Virus record (IMG/VR): IMGVR_UViG_3300022562_000520
Location: 36,294-100,293 of that record
Strand: one strand, 5' to 3'
Source: a virus
Length of the DNA: 64,000 nucleotides
Position 1 is the first letter of the stretch; every line of letters begins with the position of its first letter. Position numbers and translations under genes: made by a program. Under the pieces are notes generated by a model. That model ran no database searches, was not told the origin of the DNA, and saw only the letters and a program-made list of their open reading frames with translations. Shown in pieces: positions 52,395-60,509 of this stretch.

Positions 52395-52886
52395 ATGCCA
52401 TTGGTTTTAACTAGACCAGTTAGCGGCGGCAGTGGTACCGGCATACCTGGTATGTCAATTACTACTATCAATGGTCAACAAATATTAACTTTAGAAGATA
52501 CAACGCGCTCAAATAAGATTCTTTCGGTCGCAGAGGTTCCAGTTGTATATTCTGAAAATACATTAGATGATCTTGAATGGATTAATATAGGCAATGCCGC
52601 AGATGCTGATAGTAGCTATATTGCAAATTTCGATGGAACTATAGTCGCAGCTTGTGGACATTGTGAAAATGTTGGAAATAACGATAAAAACATAAATCTT
52701 TACATTAATACAACAGATATTGGCGCAATAGGTTCATTTTCCGGCGTTGGTGCAGACATTTTTATAAATAATACATTGAACATAGATTTCAATCAAGGTG
52801 ACACCATTCGCTTACGCGCTATGAATATTAATGTAGGAAAAATTCAAGATAGTGTCATAAAACTTACAATCAAATGGAGAGGATAA
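52395..52886 (+). CDS. Free-standing fibre tip domain
   Basis: A 163-residue protein whose residues about 22-163 are paralogous to the C-terminal 150 residues of the next gene: ITTINGQQILTLEDTTRSNK against VTTINGQEVLTLVDTTRANK, ILSV, and endings IKLTIKWRG and ITVWLKWRG. The first 20 residues are Gly-rich. It is therefore a fibre-tip module without a shaft. It may act as an extra tip, a chaperone or an alternative receptor-binding head. It abuts the next gene directly. Confidence 0.7.
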   Translation: MPLVLTRPVSGGSGTGIPGMSITTINGQQILTLEDTTRSNKILSVAEVPVVYSENTLDDLEWINIGNAADADSSYIANFDGTIVAACGHCENVGNNDKNINLYINTTDIGAIGSFSGVGADIFINNTLNIDFNQGDTIRLRAMNINVGKIQDSVIKLTIKWRG

Positions 52887-55814
52887 ATGAGTTTTATAAT
52901 TAAAAATACCTATTCTGGTAGCCCACTAATTGCAATTGCAATTGATGACTTAGGTCTTACCGTACCAGCAGGAGGAACGTATAATTTATTATTCGAGAAT
53001 CCTGGTGATGTACAAGCATCTGCACAATCTGGCGGTGATTTAAGTAATGCTATCAATGCTGGTAATATTGTAGTGGTAGACCCACGCGATGGCGTTACAG
53101 ACCTTTCTCTCGCAGATAGTCTTATAGTTGCAAGATCACATAACGATCCGCATTATGGTATAAGAGGCGCGAGAATGACAGACCTCGACGATGTTGTCGG
53201 GTCACCTGTTCCAGTTACAGGTCAAGTTCTTCAATTGAATGGTTCAAACCAATGGGTAAGTGTTCCACCAAGCACAGTTGCTGGCAGCATTTCTCTTGGC
53301 GATCTTTCTGATATTAATCCTGATACAGGTTCTCCATTCCGTCCTACTACATCATTCTTTATTTTAGAAGGTGATGGTGCAGGTGGACTTAATATAGTAG
53401 ATGGTACAACAGATACCACATTATTCATCCCATGGGTTGAAGATACTGCTGGTGCTATGGTTGCAGGTGGTACACAAACGAACCTTACCTTAACATATAA
53501 TACTGGTACAAACCAAATTGATGCATCTGTTAATGATGTTTACTTATTTAATACTGGTGATACATTAGATTCAGGTACATTAACAATCGCATCGGGCGCT
53601 TCAATTGTTGTAGCAACTGGCGCATCTATTTCATGGTCTGATGCTCCAACACAAGCAGCACATCTTGCTAATAAAGAATATGTTGATAGTGTCGCCGCAG
53701 GTCTTGACGTTCGCGAACCTGTTAAAATAGCTTCAACTACTAACATTACAGGTTACGCGCTTGGTTCACCCGAAGGCCCAGGTTTCTTTACAGGTGTAGA
53801 CCTTACAACTATGGATGGTGGCTATAGCCCTATCGCAGTTGGCGACCGTGTTCTTATTAAGAACCAAACAGATGCTAAACAAAATGGTATCTATGTTGTT
53901 CAAGGTACTGGCTCTCCATTAACACCAGCGGGTTCTCCAATTGGTTCAAGTGTAACACTTGTTCGTAGTGCAGCACTTTCTGGTTCGCCATCATCAGAAG
54001 TACACGCGGGTGTTTATACGTTTGTTGAAAACGGCTCATTATATGCTAAAACAGGTTGGATACTTCAAGGCTCTGGATTTTTAACAATTAATACAGATGA
54101 TCTTATTTGGGCGCAATTTTCCGCTGCAAATAACTATTCTGCTGGTATTGGTTTAGGATTGACTGGTAATCAGTTCTATCTTGATATTAATAACCTTACA
54201 GATACTGCTATTGCTACAACAGACTCAATAGCATTTAATGATTCTACTGATACTGTTACCAAAAAACGTACGATGGCCAACGTCATCACCGATTTAGGTA
54301 TCTATACTTCTGGTAATTTAACAGCATCTGACGGTGTTACATTTGTTGGTAGTGATATTCAATTAGATATTACTAACTTAACTGGTACAAACGTTATTAC
54401 ATCTGCTGATGAAATGGTATTTGATGATGGTGCCTCTGGTACACATATCAAACGTACAGTTTCTAACTTCTTAGCAGACTTAGACGTTGTTAATAGTTTA
54501 GGTGGTAATGGTTTTGCAGTTCAAACCGCTGCTGATACTTATACTGCTCGTACATTGACAGCTTCTTCAACTGCTAGTGAAGAAGGTATTATCATAACAA
54601 ATGGTGATGGTGTTGCCGCTAACCCAACTATTGGTATTGATATTGAAGGTACAACAGCTTCTGGCTCTAATATGGCCGCTACGGATGAATTCCTTGGTTT
54701 TAATGGAACTAACAACCGTGCATTTACAGGTCAACAGATTGCCGATGGTGTCTTTTCTATTTTAGGTGGTATCGGTAATGCTTATACTACAATCACTGGT
54801 GATACGGGTTCAGCAACCGCCGCATCTTCATCTGATACATTAAGATTTATTGGCGCTGCAAATGGTGGTATTCTTACAACTGTTGTAGATGGTGCACCAG
54901 ATACAGTATCTTTTGAAATAGATGTTTATGCATTGGCAAATGGTGCAAGTACAATTGCACTTACTGATAGAATTATTGTTGGTGAAGGTGGTTCACCATT
55001 AGGACCAACAGTAAGTTACACAGTTCAAGATTTGTTCGATGATGTAAAAGTTCCATATAATATAGGTACTAGTGCGGGTTTTGTTATTAGCACTGGTGCT
55101 AATGATTATTCAACAACCACACTTGCCGTCAATGGCGCAGGTGATAGAGATGGTCTTATCATAGTTAATGGCGCTTTAACAGGCTCACCATTTGATACTA
55201 CTGTTACTATTGGTTTAGATATTAATGGTAATGCTTCTGCTGGTGAAAATATTGCAGCTGGTGATAAGTTCCTTGGTTATAACCTTTCTGGAACTGCTAA
55301 CCAAGCATTCACTGGACAAGAAGTTGCAGATGGTGTTGCAACAATCTTAGGCTTTGGTGGCCTCGCTGTTACAACAATCAACGGACAAGAAGTTTTAACA
55401 CTTGTTGATACAACACGTGCTAACAAAATTCTTTCTGTCGGTGATACATCTGTTACATTCTCCGATAACCGTGTAGGTAATAATGATTGGTTACAAGTTG
55501 GTGCAGCTGTAGATGCGCTTAGTGGATATATTGTACCATTAAATGCAACTATTGTTAAAGTAACTGGACACACTTCAGATAACAACGGTCTTACAAAAAG
55601 TATCGATTTATACGTTGATGATGTTCTTAATAGTACTATTGGTACATTTAACGGTGCCGCAGGTTCACCACAGATTATAGGTCAGGATGAATTTAGAAAT
55701 GTAACGGTAAATGTTGACGTTAACCAAGACCAAAAAATCACATTACGTGGCGATGCGGGCGGTGGAACAATCGACGATACTGTTATAACAGTTTGGTTAA
55801 AATGGCGGGGATAA
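52887..55814 (+). CDS. Modular tail fibre protein
   Basis: A 975-residue fibre. Residues 1-130 are an attachment domain shared with the gene at 55818 (IDDLGLTVPAGGTYNL, HNDPHYGIRGARMTDLDDV). Near 255-285 is the common tail-fibre segment LANKEYVDSVAAGLDVREPV. From about 420 to 830 there are repeated beta units (EFLGFNGTNNRAFTGQQIAD and KFLGYNLSGTANQAFTGQEV). The last 150 residues are the tip module shared with 52395. Ten Gly-Ser-Pro tripeptides occur, mostly at apparent loop positions. Receptor binding is inferred. Confidence 0.8.
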   Translation: MSFIIKNTYSGSPLIAIAIDDLGLTVPAGGTYNLLFENPGDVQASAQSGGDLSNAINAGNIVVVDPRDGVTDLSLADSLIVARSHNDPHYGIRGARMTDLDDVVGSPVPVTGQVLQLNGSNQWVSVPPSTVAGSISLGDLSDINPDTGSPFRPTTSFFILEGDGAGGLNIVDGTTDTTLFIPWVEDTAGAMVAGGTQTNLTLTYNTGTNQIDASVNDVYLFNTGDTLDSGTLTIASGASIVVATGASISWSDAPTQAAHLANKEYVDSVAAGLDVREPVKIASTTNITGYALGSPEGPGFFTGVDLTTMDGGYSPIAVGDRVLIKNQTDAKQNGIYVVQGTGSPLTPAGSPIGSSVTLVRSAALSGSPSSEVHAGVYTFVENGSLYAKTGWILQGSGFLTINTDDLIWAQFSAANNYSAGIGLGLTGNQFYLDINNLTDTAIATTDSIAFNDSTDTVTKKRTMANVITDLGIYTSGNLTASDGVTFVGSDIQLDITNLTGTNVITSADEMVFDDGASGTHIKRTVSNFLADLDVVNSLGGNGFAVQTAADTYTARTLTASSTASEEGIIITNGDGVAANPTIGIDIEGTTASGSNMAATDEFLGFNGTNNRAFTGQQIADGVFSILGGIGNAYTTITGDTGSATAASSSDTLRFIGAANGGILTTVVDGAPDTVSFEIDVYALANGASTIALTDRIIVGEGGSPLGPTVSYTVQDLFDDVKVPYNIGTSAGFVISTGANDYSTTTLAVNGAGDRDGLIIVNGALTGSPFDTTVTIGLDINGNASAGENIAAGDKFLGYNLSGTANQAFTGQEVADGVATILGFGGLAVTTINGQEVLTLVDTTRANKILSVGDTSVTFSDNRVGNNDWLQVGAAVDALSGYIVPLNATIVKVTGHTSDNNGLTKSIDLYVDDVLNSTIGTFNGAAGSPQIIGQDEFRNVTVNVDVNQDQKITLRGDAGGGTIDDTVITVWLKWRG

Positions 55815-55817
55815 TGG

Positions 55818-56492
55818 ATGGCTTTTATAGTTCGTAATCTTACGGGCAGCACAGTAGAAATTAATGATCTTGGTTTATCGTTAGCTGCCCTTACGGATTA
55901 TGACCTAGCATATGATGAAAATCGTGATATAGCGGATAGTGATGATTTAATATCCGCTATAAATGCAGATACAGTTATCATACTTGACCCATTGGGTGGT
56001 TCCCCCACATTACCATTATCTAAAGCAGAAAGTATTAAATGCATTCTTTATGCAAATAATCCTCATTTTGGTATTGTTGGTGGAAAGCTTCGCCAAATAG
56101 ACGATGTAACCATTTCAGGCTCACCTGCTCTCCCCACTAACGATCAAGTTTTAATTTATAATACATCAACGTCCGTGTGGGAAAATCACGACGCTGCCCC
56201 ATCTGATAGATTTCAAAGTATTGCAACGATTTCAACGGATTATTCAAGTACTACAAATATAGTTGTTTTGGTTAATACTACAACAGCTGGTGTAACCATA
56301 ACGCTGCCTACCGCAGCTGCTTTTGCTAAAAAATTCTTTCATATTAAATGGATAGCTGGCCCATCTAAAAATAAAGTTACTATTATAACACAAACAGGCG
56401 AAACATTAGATGATCAAACAGAAGTTAAATTAGGTCAATTATATGATAGTTTAAATGTCGTAAGTGATGGTTCTAATTGGTGGATTATCTAA
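55818..56492 (+). CDS. Short fibre protein sharing the attachment domain
   Basis: A 224-residue protein. The first 120 residues are paralogous to the N-terminus of the preceding fibre (VRNLTGSTVEINDLGLSLAA, ANNPHFGIVGGKLRQIDDVT). The C-terminal part (TTAGVTITLPTAAAFAKKFF, then YDSLNVVSDGSNWWII) is a compact beta end common in phage fibres. It may compete for or share the same virion site as the 975-residue fibre. Starts 3 nt after the upstream stop. Confidence 0.7.
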   Translation: MAFIVRNLTGSTVEINDLGLSLAALTDYDLAYDENRDIADSDDLISAINADTVIILDPLGGSPTLPLSKAESIKCILYANNPHFGIVGGKLRQIDDVTISGSPALPTNDQVLIYNTSTSVWENHDAAPSDRFQSIATISTDYSSTTNIVVLVNTTTAGVTITLPTAAAFAKKFFHIKWIAGPSKNKVTIITQTGETLDDQTEVKLGQLYDSLNVVSDGSNWWII

Positions 56493-56534
56493 ACAACAGA
56501 TATATACTATAGATAATAAAAATAAGGTTGAATT

Positions 56535-56795
56535 ATGAGCCATACAGTAAATCCAGTAGTAAAAGATAGAGATATTGCCAAATCTGGCAAATTTAAAACT
56601 GACACGTCAGAACCAGAAGCTACCAATGGCATTTTAATACATGGTGTATGTGATGATAATCAAATACATCCAGTATTAGTTAAAGCAACAACACGTGAAA
56701 TGGGTGTTATAGATGAAATGGTTTTTAATGAACTCAAATCTTTAAATAAAAAAATTGAAGAAGTTATATTTCTTTTAAAAGCAATTGCAGAATAA
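56535..56795 (+). CDS. Small unknown protein
   Basis: An 86-residue protein. A polar beta part (ATNGILIHGVCDDNQIHPVL) is followed by a C-terminal amphipathic helix (LKSLNKKIEEVIFLLKAIAE) that could form a coiled coil. AAGG lies upstream. It precedes the four paralogous adhesion genes. Confidence 0.6.
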   Translation: MSHTVNPVVKDRDIAKSGKFKTDTSEPEATNGILIHGVCDDNQIHPVLVKATTREMGVIDEMVFNELKSLNKKIEEVIFLLKAIAE

Positions 56796-56808
56796 TAGGA
56801 GTTAAAAA

Positions 56809-57465
56809 ATGTCAGGTGAAACAGTTTTAATTAGCGCCGGAGCTAAAAGAAATAGAGCACTAGTAACAGAAGACGGTCAAGTAAAAACATATTCGGCTGT
56901 AGAATCAGAATTTGCAAGTCGCTCGGAAGAGCATAGACAATCATATGAATTCCATCCACATGGATTTGATCTCATTGCTGATAAATGGAATGCTGTATAT
57001 TATATGAAAAATACATCTTCCGATAAAAACTTTCATATTGAATATGTTAGAATGGGAACATCTGGTGGTTATACAACATACACTAAACCAATGCAATTTA
57101 GAATGTATGCTGAAATGACGGCACCAGATACGAATGTTATAACAGGTCAATTTGGTGTAAGTGCAGGCTCTCATAATTTATATATTGGTTCAGAAATTAA
57201 TCCTGAAATGGAAATCATCTTTTTTGATAATTTAGGCTCACCATTAACAGGTGATGGTATGACTATTGGCGGTGTTGCAATGACATCAACACAGCTTGGA
57301 AGTTTATTTAATTGTGGACCACTTGGTGTAGGTTCAACATATTTAACATATGGTGGAGCATTAATACTTCCACCTAGTAGAAGTCTTGGTATTACATTGA
57401 AACCCTTTGTTGAAGATACAAAAGGATTTGCTGTTGTGGCAGGTTATTTTAAGGACGTAGAATAA
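56809..57465 (+). CDS. Adhesion-region paralogue 1
   Basis: A 218-residue beta-rich protein. KRNRALVTEDGQVKTYS near the N-terminus and YYMKNTSSDKNFHIEYVRMG in the middle recur in the next genes. AGGAG precedes the ATG. The family is not one I can name. Probably part of the baseplate or fibre tip, judged from position. Confidence 0.65.
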   Translation: MSGETVLISAGAKRNRALVTEDGQVKTYSAVESEFASRSEEHRQSYEFHPHGFDLIADKWNAVYYMKNTSSDKNFHIEYVRMGTSGGYTTYTKPMQFRMYAEMTAPDTNVITGQFGVSAGSHNLYIGSEINPEMEIIFFDNLGSPLTGDGMTIGGVAMTSTQLGSLFNCGPLGVGSTYLTYGGALILPPSRSLGITLKPFVEDTKGFAVVAGYFKDVE

Positions 57466-57477
57466 AGGAGTAAAACA

Positions 57478-58056
57478 ATGGAATTTCAATTATTTGGTGC
57501 AACTGTACAATCTTACGGAATGGGTGTTAACTCAGAAGGACGTGGTTTAGTAGAATCTGTTGAAATAACAAACTTAACAAACGCCGCTAGAAAAGGTAAA
57601 GCGTTTCTGTTAACTTCCGATTTTATATCTTTAACACCGGGAAGTCCACTAATACATAACGGAATCATATTTCTTAAAAATACTTCTGATACGGAAATAA
57701 TGAAAATAGATAGGATTCGTACATGTGGAACACAAACTAATAGATGGCGAATGATAAAGAACCCCTCTACTGGAACATTAATAAGTTCAGGCTCTAGTAT
57801 AAGTTTTAATAATACTAATTTTACTTCAGGTATTGTTGCACCAGCAACTGCGAAAGTAGGTTCAAATGGTTCTACAGTAACAGACGGCACGTTGATAGGA
57901 CAATGGATAAATGGTACAGGACATTCATTAGAAGAATATAGAGGTGGTATTCAATTAGGTACTAATGACTGTATAGCTTTAACATGTTATGTCGAAGCAG
58001 CCGCTTCGGTATGTGCTAACTTATTAATGTTTTTTGATACAGATAATGGTGTTTAA
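57478..58056 (+). CDS. Adhesion-region paralogue 2
   Basis: A 192-residue protein related to the previous one: IFLKNTSDTEIMKIDRIRTC aligns with its YYMKNTSSDKNFHIEYVRMG, and GMGVNSEGRGLVESVEI with its RALVTEDGQV segment. AAAGGAG precedes the ATG. Ends in a hydrophobic beta strand pair (VCANLLMFFDTDNGV). Confidence 0.65.
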   Translation: MEFQLFGATVQSYGMGVNSEGRGLVESVEITNLTNAARKGKAFLLTSDFISLTPGSPLIHNGIIFLKNTSDTEIMKIDRIRTCGTQTNRWRMIKNPSTGTLISSGSSISFNNTNFTSGIVAPATAKVGSNGSTVTDGTLIGQWINGTGHSLEEYRGGIQLGTNDCIALTCYVEAAASVCANLLMFFDTDNGV

Positions 58057-58706
58057 TGGCTGTAAAATCCTATATTATAGATCCTTTTAAAAAATATAGA
58101 GCAAGGGTTACGAAAGAAGGAGCAGTATTAACACAAACTGCCAATACAGTAACTGTTGCACCCGAACCTGGAACAGAAAATCAACAACGATACTTTGAAG
58201 GTGAACTTGGATCGACAGGAATCGATTCTGGTTCATTATCACAAAATGTAGATGGATCTACTACACCACAAACATTTTATTTGGAAGCAAATGCAGATTA
58301 TGATATCCATATAATACAGATAACGGCAGTAGTAGTTGATGGTGCAGTTTCACATTCAAAATTTGGTGCAATAGCAGCATTAACAAATGGATGGGATTTG
58401 GTTTGGACTGAAGCCGGTGAAAATAATTATCTTATAGATAGTGCAAAAACAACTGGTCAGGCACTTGTCCAATCTGGTATTGGTACTCCATTCGGCTCAG
58501 GTAATGCATTCTCAATAATTTCTGCATTTAGTGGAAATGATGATGCTGTTATCATATCATTACCGTTGGGTAGATTTGTACCAGGTGGTGTTAGAATTGG
58601 TAGGGGCACTACAGATAGATTAAAAAGTGTTGTAAACGACAATCTGACAGCATTAACAGATTTTAAAGTCTACGTTTACGGATACAAGAACTTACCACAG
58701 GAATAA
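58056..58706 (+). CDS. Adhesion-region paralogue 3
   Basis: A 216-residue protein starting in the stop codon of the previous gene (TAATG). YRARVTKEGAVLTQ matches RNRALVTEDGQVKT of paralogue 1, and FYLEANADYDIHIIQITAVV matches the central segment. C-terminal strands FKVYVYGYKNL close it. Confidence 0.65.
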   Translation: MAVKSYIIDPFKKYRARVTKEGAVLTQTANTVTVAPEPGTENQQRYFEGELGSTGIDSGSLSQNVDGSTTPQTFYLEANADYDIHIIQITAVVVDGAVSHSKFGAIAALTNGWDLVWTEAGENNYLIDSAKTTGQALVQSGIGTPFGSGNAFSIISAFSGNDDAVIISLPLGRFVPGGVRIGRGTTDRLKSVVNDNLTALTDFKVYVYGYKNLPQE

Positions 58707-58709
58707 TAT

Positions 58710-59198
58710 ATGGCACATCAAGGTACTACAGATAGAACACCAGATGGCCGCATGAAAGTTTATGCGACATCAAAACCACACGATACATCAACGTATTTTA
58801 CGGGCGCTGGTGATAATGTTGGTATAGGTGACGGTGAACGATTGTTGTTTCATTTAACAGCATTAGATGCGTATAAATCCGTTGATATAACTTTTATTTC
58901 AGATATATGGATTAAAGATGGTTTTATGATAGTTGATAATGCACCATTTGGTGCATATCTTAATATCGAGGTTGTAATGCCTGGCTCGCCAGAAATAATT
59001 CTTGGTTCATTTGGATATAGTGTTCCAATTTTTGGTTCAGGGTGGTTTCCCATGAATACAGAAGATTGTGCTTTAATCCCAGCTGGTATAATCATGCGTA
59101 TAACAGTTTATAATTCGGATGATACAGATCCAGCACAAGATGCGCCAGCAGAATTTCGTGTAGCAGGTAGATTGGAAATGTTTAGGACCGATACTTAA
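58710..59198 (+). CDS. Adhesion-region paralogue 4
   Basis: A 162-residue protein, shorter at the N-terminus (TDRTPDGRMKVYATSKPHDT) but with LFHLTALDAYKSVDITFISD in the position of the shared central segment. Its end (AEFRVAGRLEMFRTDT) is a typical closing strand. Lies 3 nt after the previous stop; its own stop overlaps the next start. Confidence 0.6.
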   Translation: MAHQGTTDRTPDGRMKVYATSKPHDTSTYFTGAGDNVGIGDGERLLFHLTALDAYKSVDITFISDIWIKDGFMIVDNAPFGAYLNIEVVMPGSPEIILGSFGYSVPIFGSGWFPMNTEDCALIPAGIIMRITVYNSDDTDPAQDAPAEFRVAGRLEMFRTDT

Positions 59199-59575
59199 TG
59201 TCAAAGAAATCCAACGTTACACCAGGATTGGCACCTACCACACAAATGCAAGATTATAAAGATATTCACGAGGCAATATCTACGTATTTTGGTGGAATTA
59301 ATGCTAGTTCAGTAAATATGTTGCGTAAGGAAGTAACATCATCTGGCAATTTAAGTATAATATTTGTCCTTAAGAAAAATGGACCTAATGTTGTTTCTAA
59401 ATTGGCTGCTAATGAAGATATAATACCATTGAAAAATTTAATTGAATCTATTATTGGAACATCAGTTGAAGTTAAAATAAATGTACACAAATATTTTTTC
59501 TTTATCGGTAGAATTGATCCACCCATAAAGAAAAAATATATAGGTAATGACCAAATAGAAATAATATTTTTATAA
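59198..59575 (+). CDS. Unknown protein before the endolysin
   Basis: A 125-residue protein overlapping the previous gene (TAATG). Mixed alpha/beta: a helix-rich first half (MQDYKDIHEAISTYFGG) and alternating strands later (LSIIFVLKKNGPNVVSKLAA, KINVHKYFFFIG). No family recognised. Confidence 0.6.
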   Translation: MSKKSNVTPGLAPTTQMQDYKDIHEAISTYFGGINASSVNMLRKEVTSSGNLSIIFVLKKNGPNVVSKLAANEDIIPLKNLIESIIGTSVEVKINVHKYFFFIGRIDPPIKKKYIGNDQIEIIFL

Positions 59576-59586
59576 AGGAGAAAAAA

Positions 59587-59994
59587 ATGTCAAGTTTTGG
59601 GAAAAGTAGTGCAGATAAATTGGCAACATGTCATCCAGATTTACAACGATTATTTAATGAAGTAGTCAAACATTATGATTGTACTATTCTTCAGGGTGAA
59701 CGCACCAAGGAAGAACAAGATGAATTCTTCCGCACCGGCCGTAGCAAAGTTCAATATCCCAATAGTAAGCACAATTCTCACCCTTCCATGGCGGTAGATG
59801 TAGCTCCATATTTTAAGGAAGCACCACATATCCGTTGGGAAGATAAGGAAAAATTTTATCACTTTGCGGGATATGTACAGGGTGTCGCCGATCAACTCGG
59901 TATAAAGATTAGATTCGGCGGAAATTGGGATATGGATGATGAACTTCATGATCAAACATTTATGGATTTACCACACTATGAATTAATTGAATAA
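59587..59994 (+). CDS. Endolysin, M15-family peptidoglycan peptidase
   Basis: A 135-residue zinc peptidase of the VanY/T5-endolysin type, expected to cut the L-Ala-D-Glu bond of peptidoglycan at lysis. The motif SKHNSHPSMAVDVAPYF gives H62 and D71, and DLPHYEL gives H130 with D127 as the likely general base. The length matches single-domain phage enzymes (T5: 137). No signal peptide, so release needs a holin. GGAG precedes the ATG. Expression with the fibre operon implies late timing. Confidence 0.88.
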   Translation: MSSFGKSSADKLATCHPDLQRLFNEVVKHYDCTILQGERTKEEQDEFFRTGRSKVQYPNSKHNSHPSMAVDVAPYFKEAPHIRWEDKEKFYHFAGYVQGVADQLGIKIRFGGNWDMDDELHDQTFMDLPHYELIE

Positions 59995-60428
59995 TGAAAG
60001 AATGTAGAATTTGTAAAGAAATAAAATCTTATTCTGAATTTTATAAACACAATAAAAGAAAAGATGGCTATAGAAGTGAGTGTAAGATTTGTCATAAATT
60101 GGAAGTTGCCAACTGGCAAACCAGAAATCGTGACAAATGTAATGGATATATTAAGAAATGGAAACAAACCGAAAACGGTAAAATTTCATTAAAAAGATAT
60201 AAAAGAAAAAGAAGACAAGTACATAAAAACGCTACACCCCTATGGGCAAATAATACAAAAATAGATAAGATTTATAAAGTGGCTAAAGCTCGTGGTTTAG
60301 TAGTAGATCATGTGGTTCCATTAAATAGTACAATTGTATGTGGATTACATTGTGAAGATAACCTTCAACCAATATCGTGGGATGAAAACCTTCGAAAAAA
60401 CAACAGGTATTGGCCAAATATGCCTTAA
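59994..60428 (+). CDS. HNH homing endonuclease with zinc-binding N-terminus
   Basis: A 144-residue protein. CRIC and CKIC (C4, C7, C30, C33) form an N-terminal zinc site; VVDHVVPLNS (H106), EDNLQPISW (N123) and NLRKNN complete the HNH nuclease. It starts in the endolysin stop (TAATG), the usual placement of a free-standing homing enzyme beside a conserved gene. Between it and the next fibre lies a gap with one late element. Confidence 0.85.
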   Translation: MKECRICKEIKSYSEFYKHNKRKDGYRSECKICHKLEVANWQTRNRDKCNGYIKKWKQTENGKISLKRYKRKRRQVHKNATPLWANNTKIDKIYKVAKARGLVVDHVVPLNSTIVCGLHCEDNLQPISWDENLRKNNRYWPNMP

Positions 60429-60468
60429 AATCACAATTGATTGAATTCAATTTGTAAATCTACCCTCT

Positions 60469-60476
60469 GATAAATA
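60469..60476 (+). promoter_or_regulatory. Late promoter element GATAAATA
   Basis: GATAAATACA, 33 nt before the ATG at 60510; AGGGGA precedes that ATG. Confidence 0.55.
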
Positions 60477-60509
60477 CAATAAATCTATTGTTTTATACAG
60501 GGGAAATCC

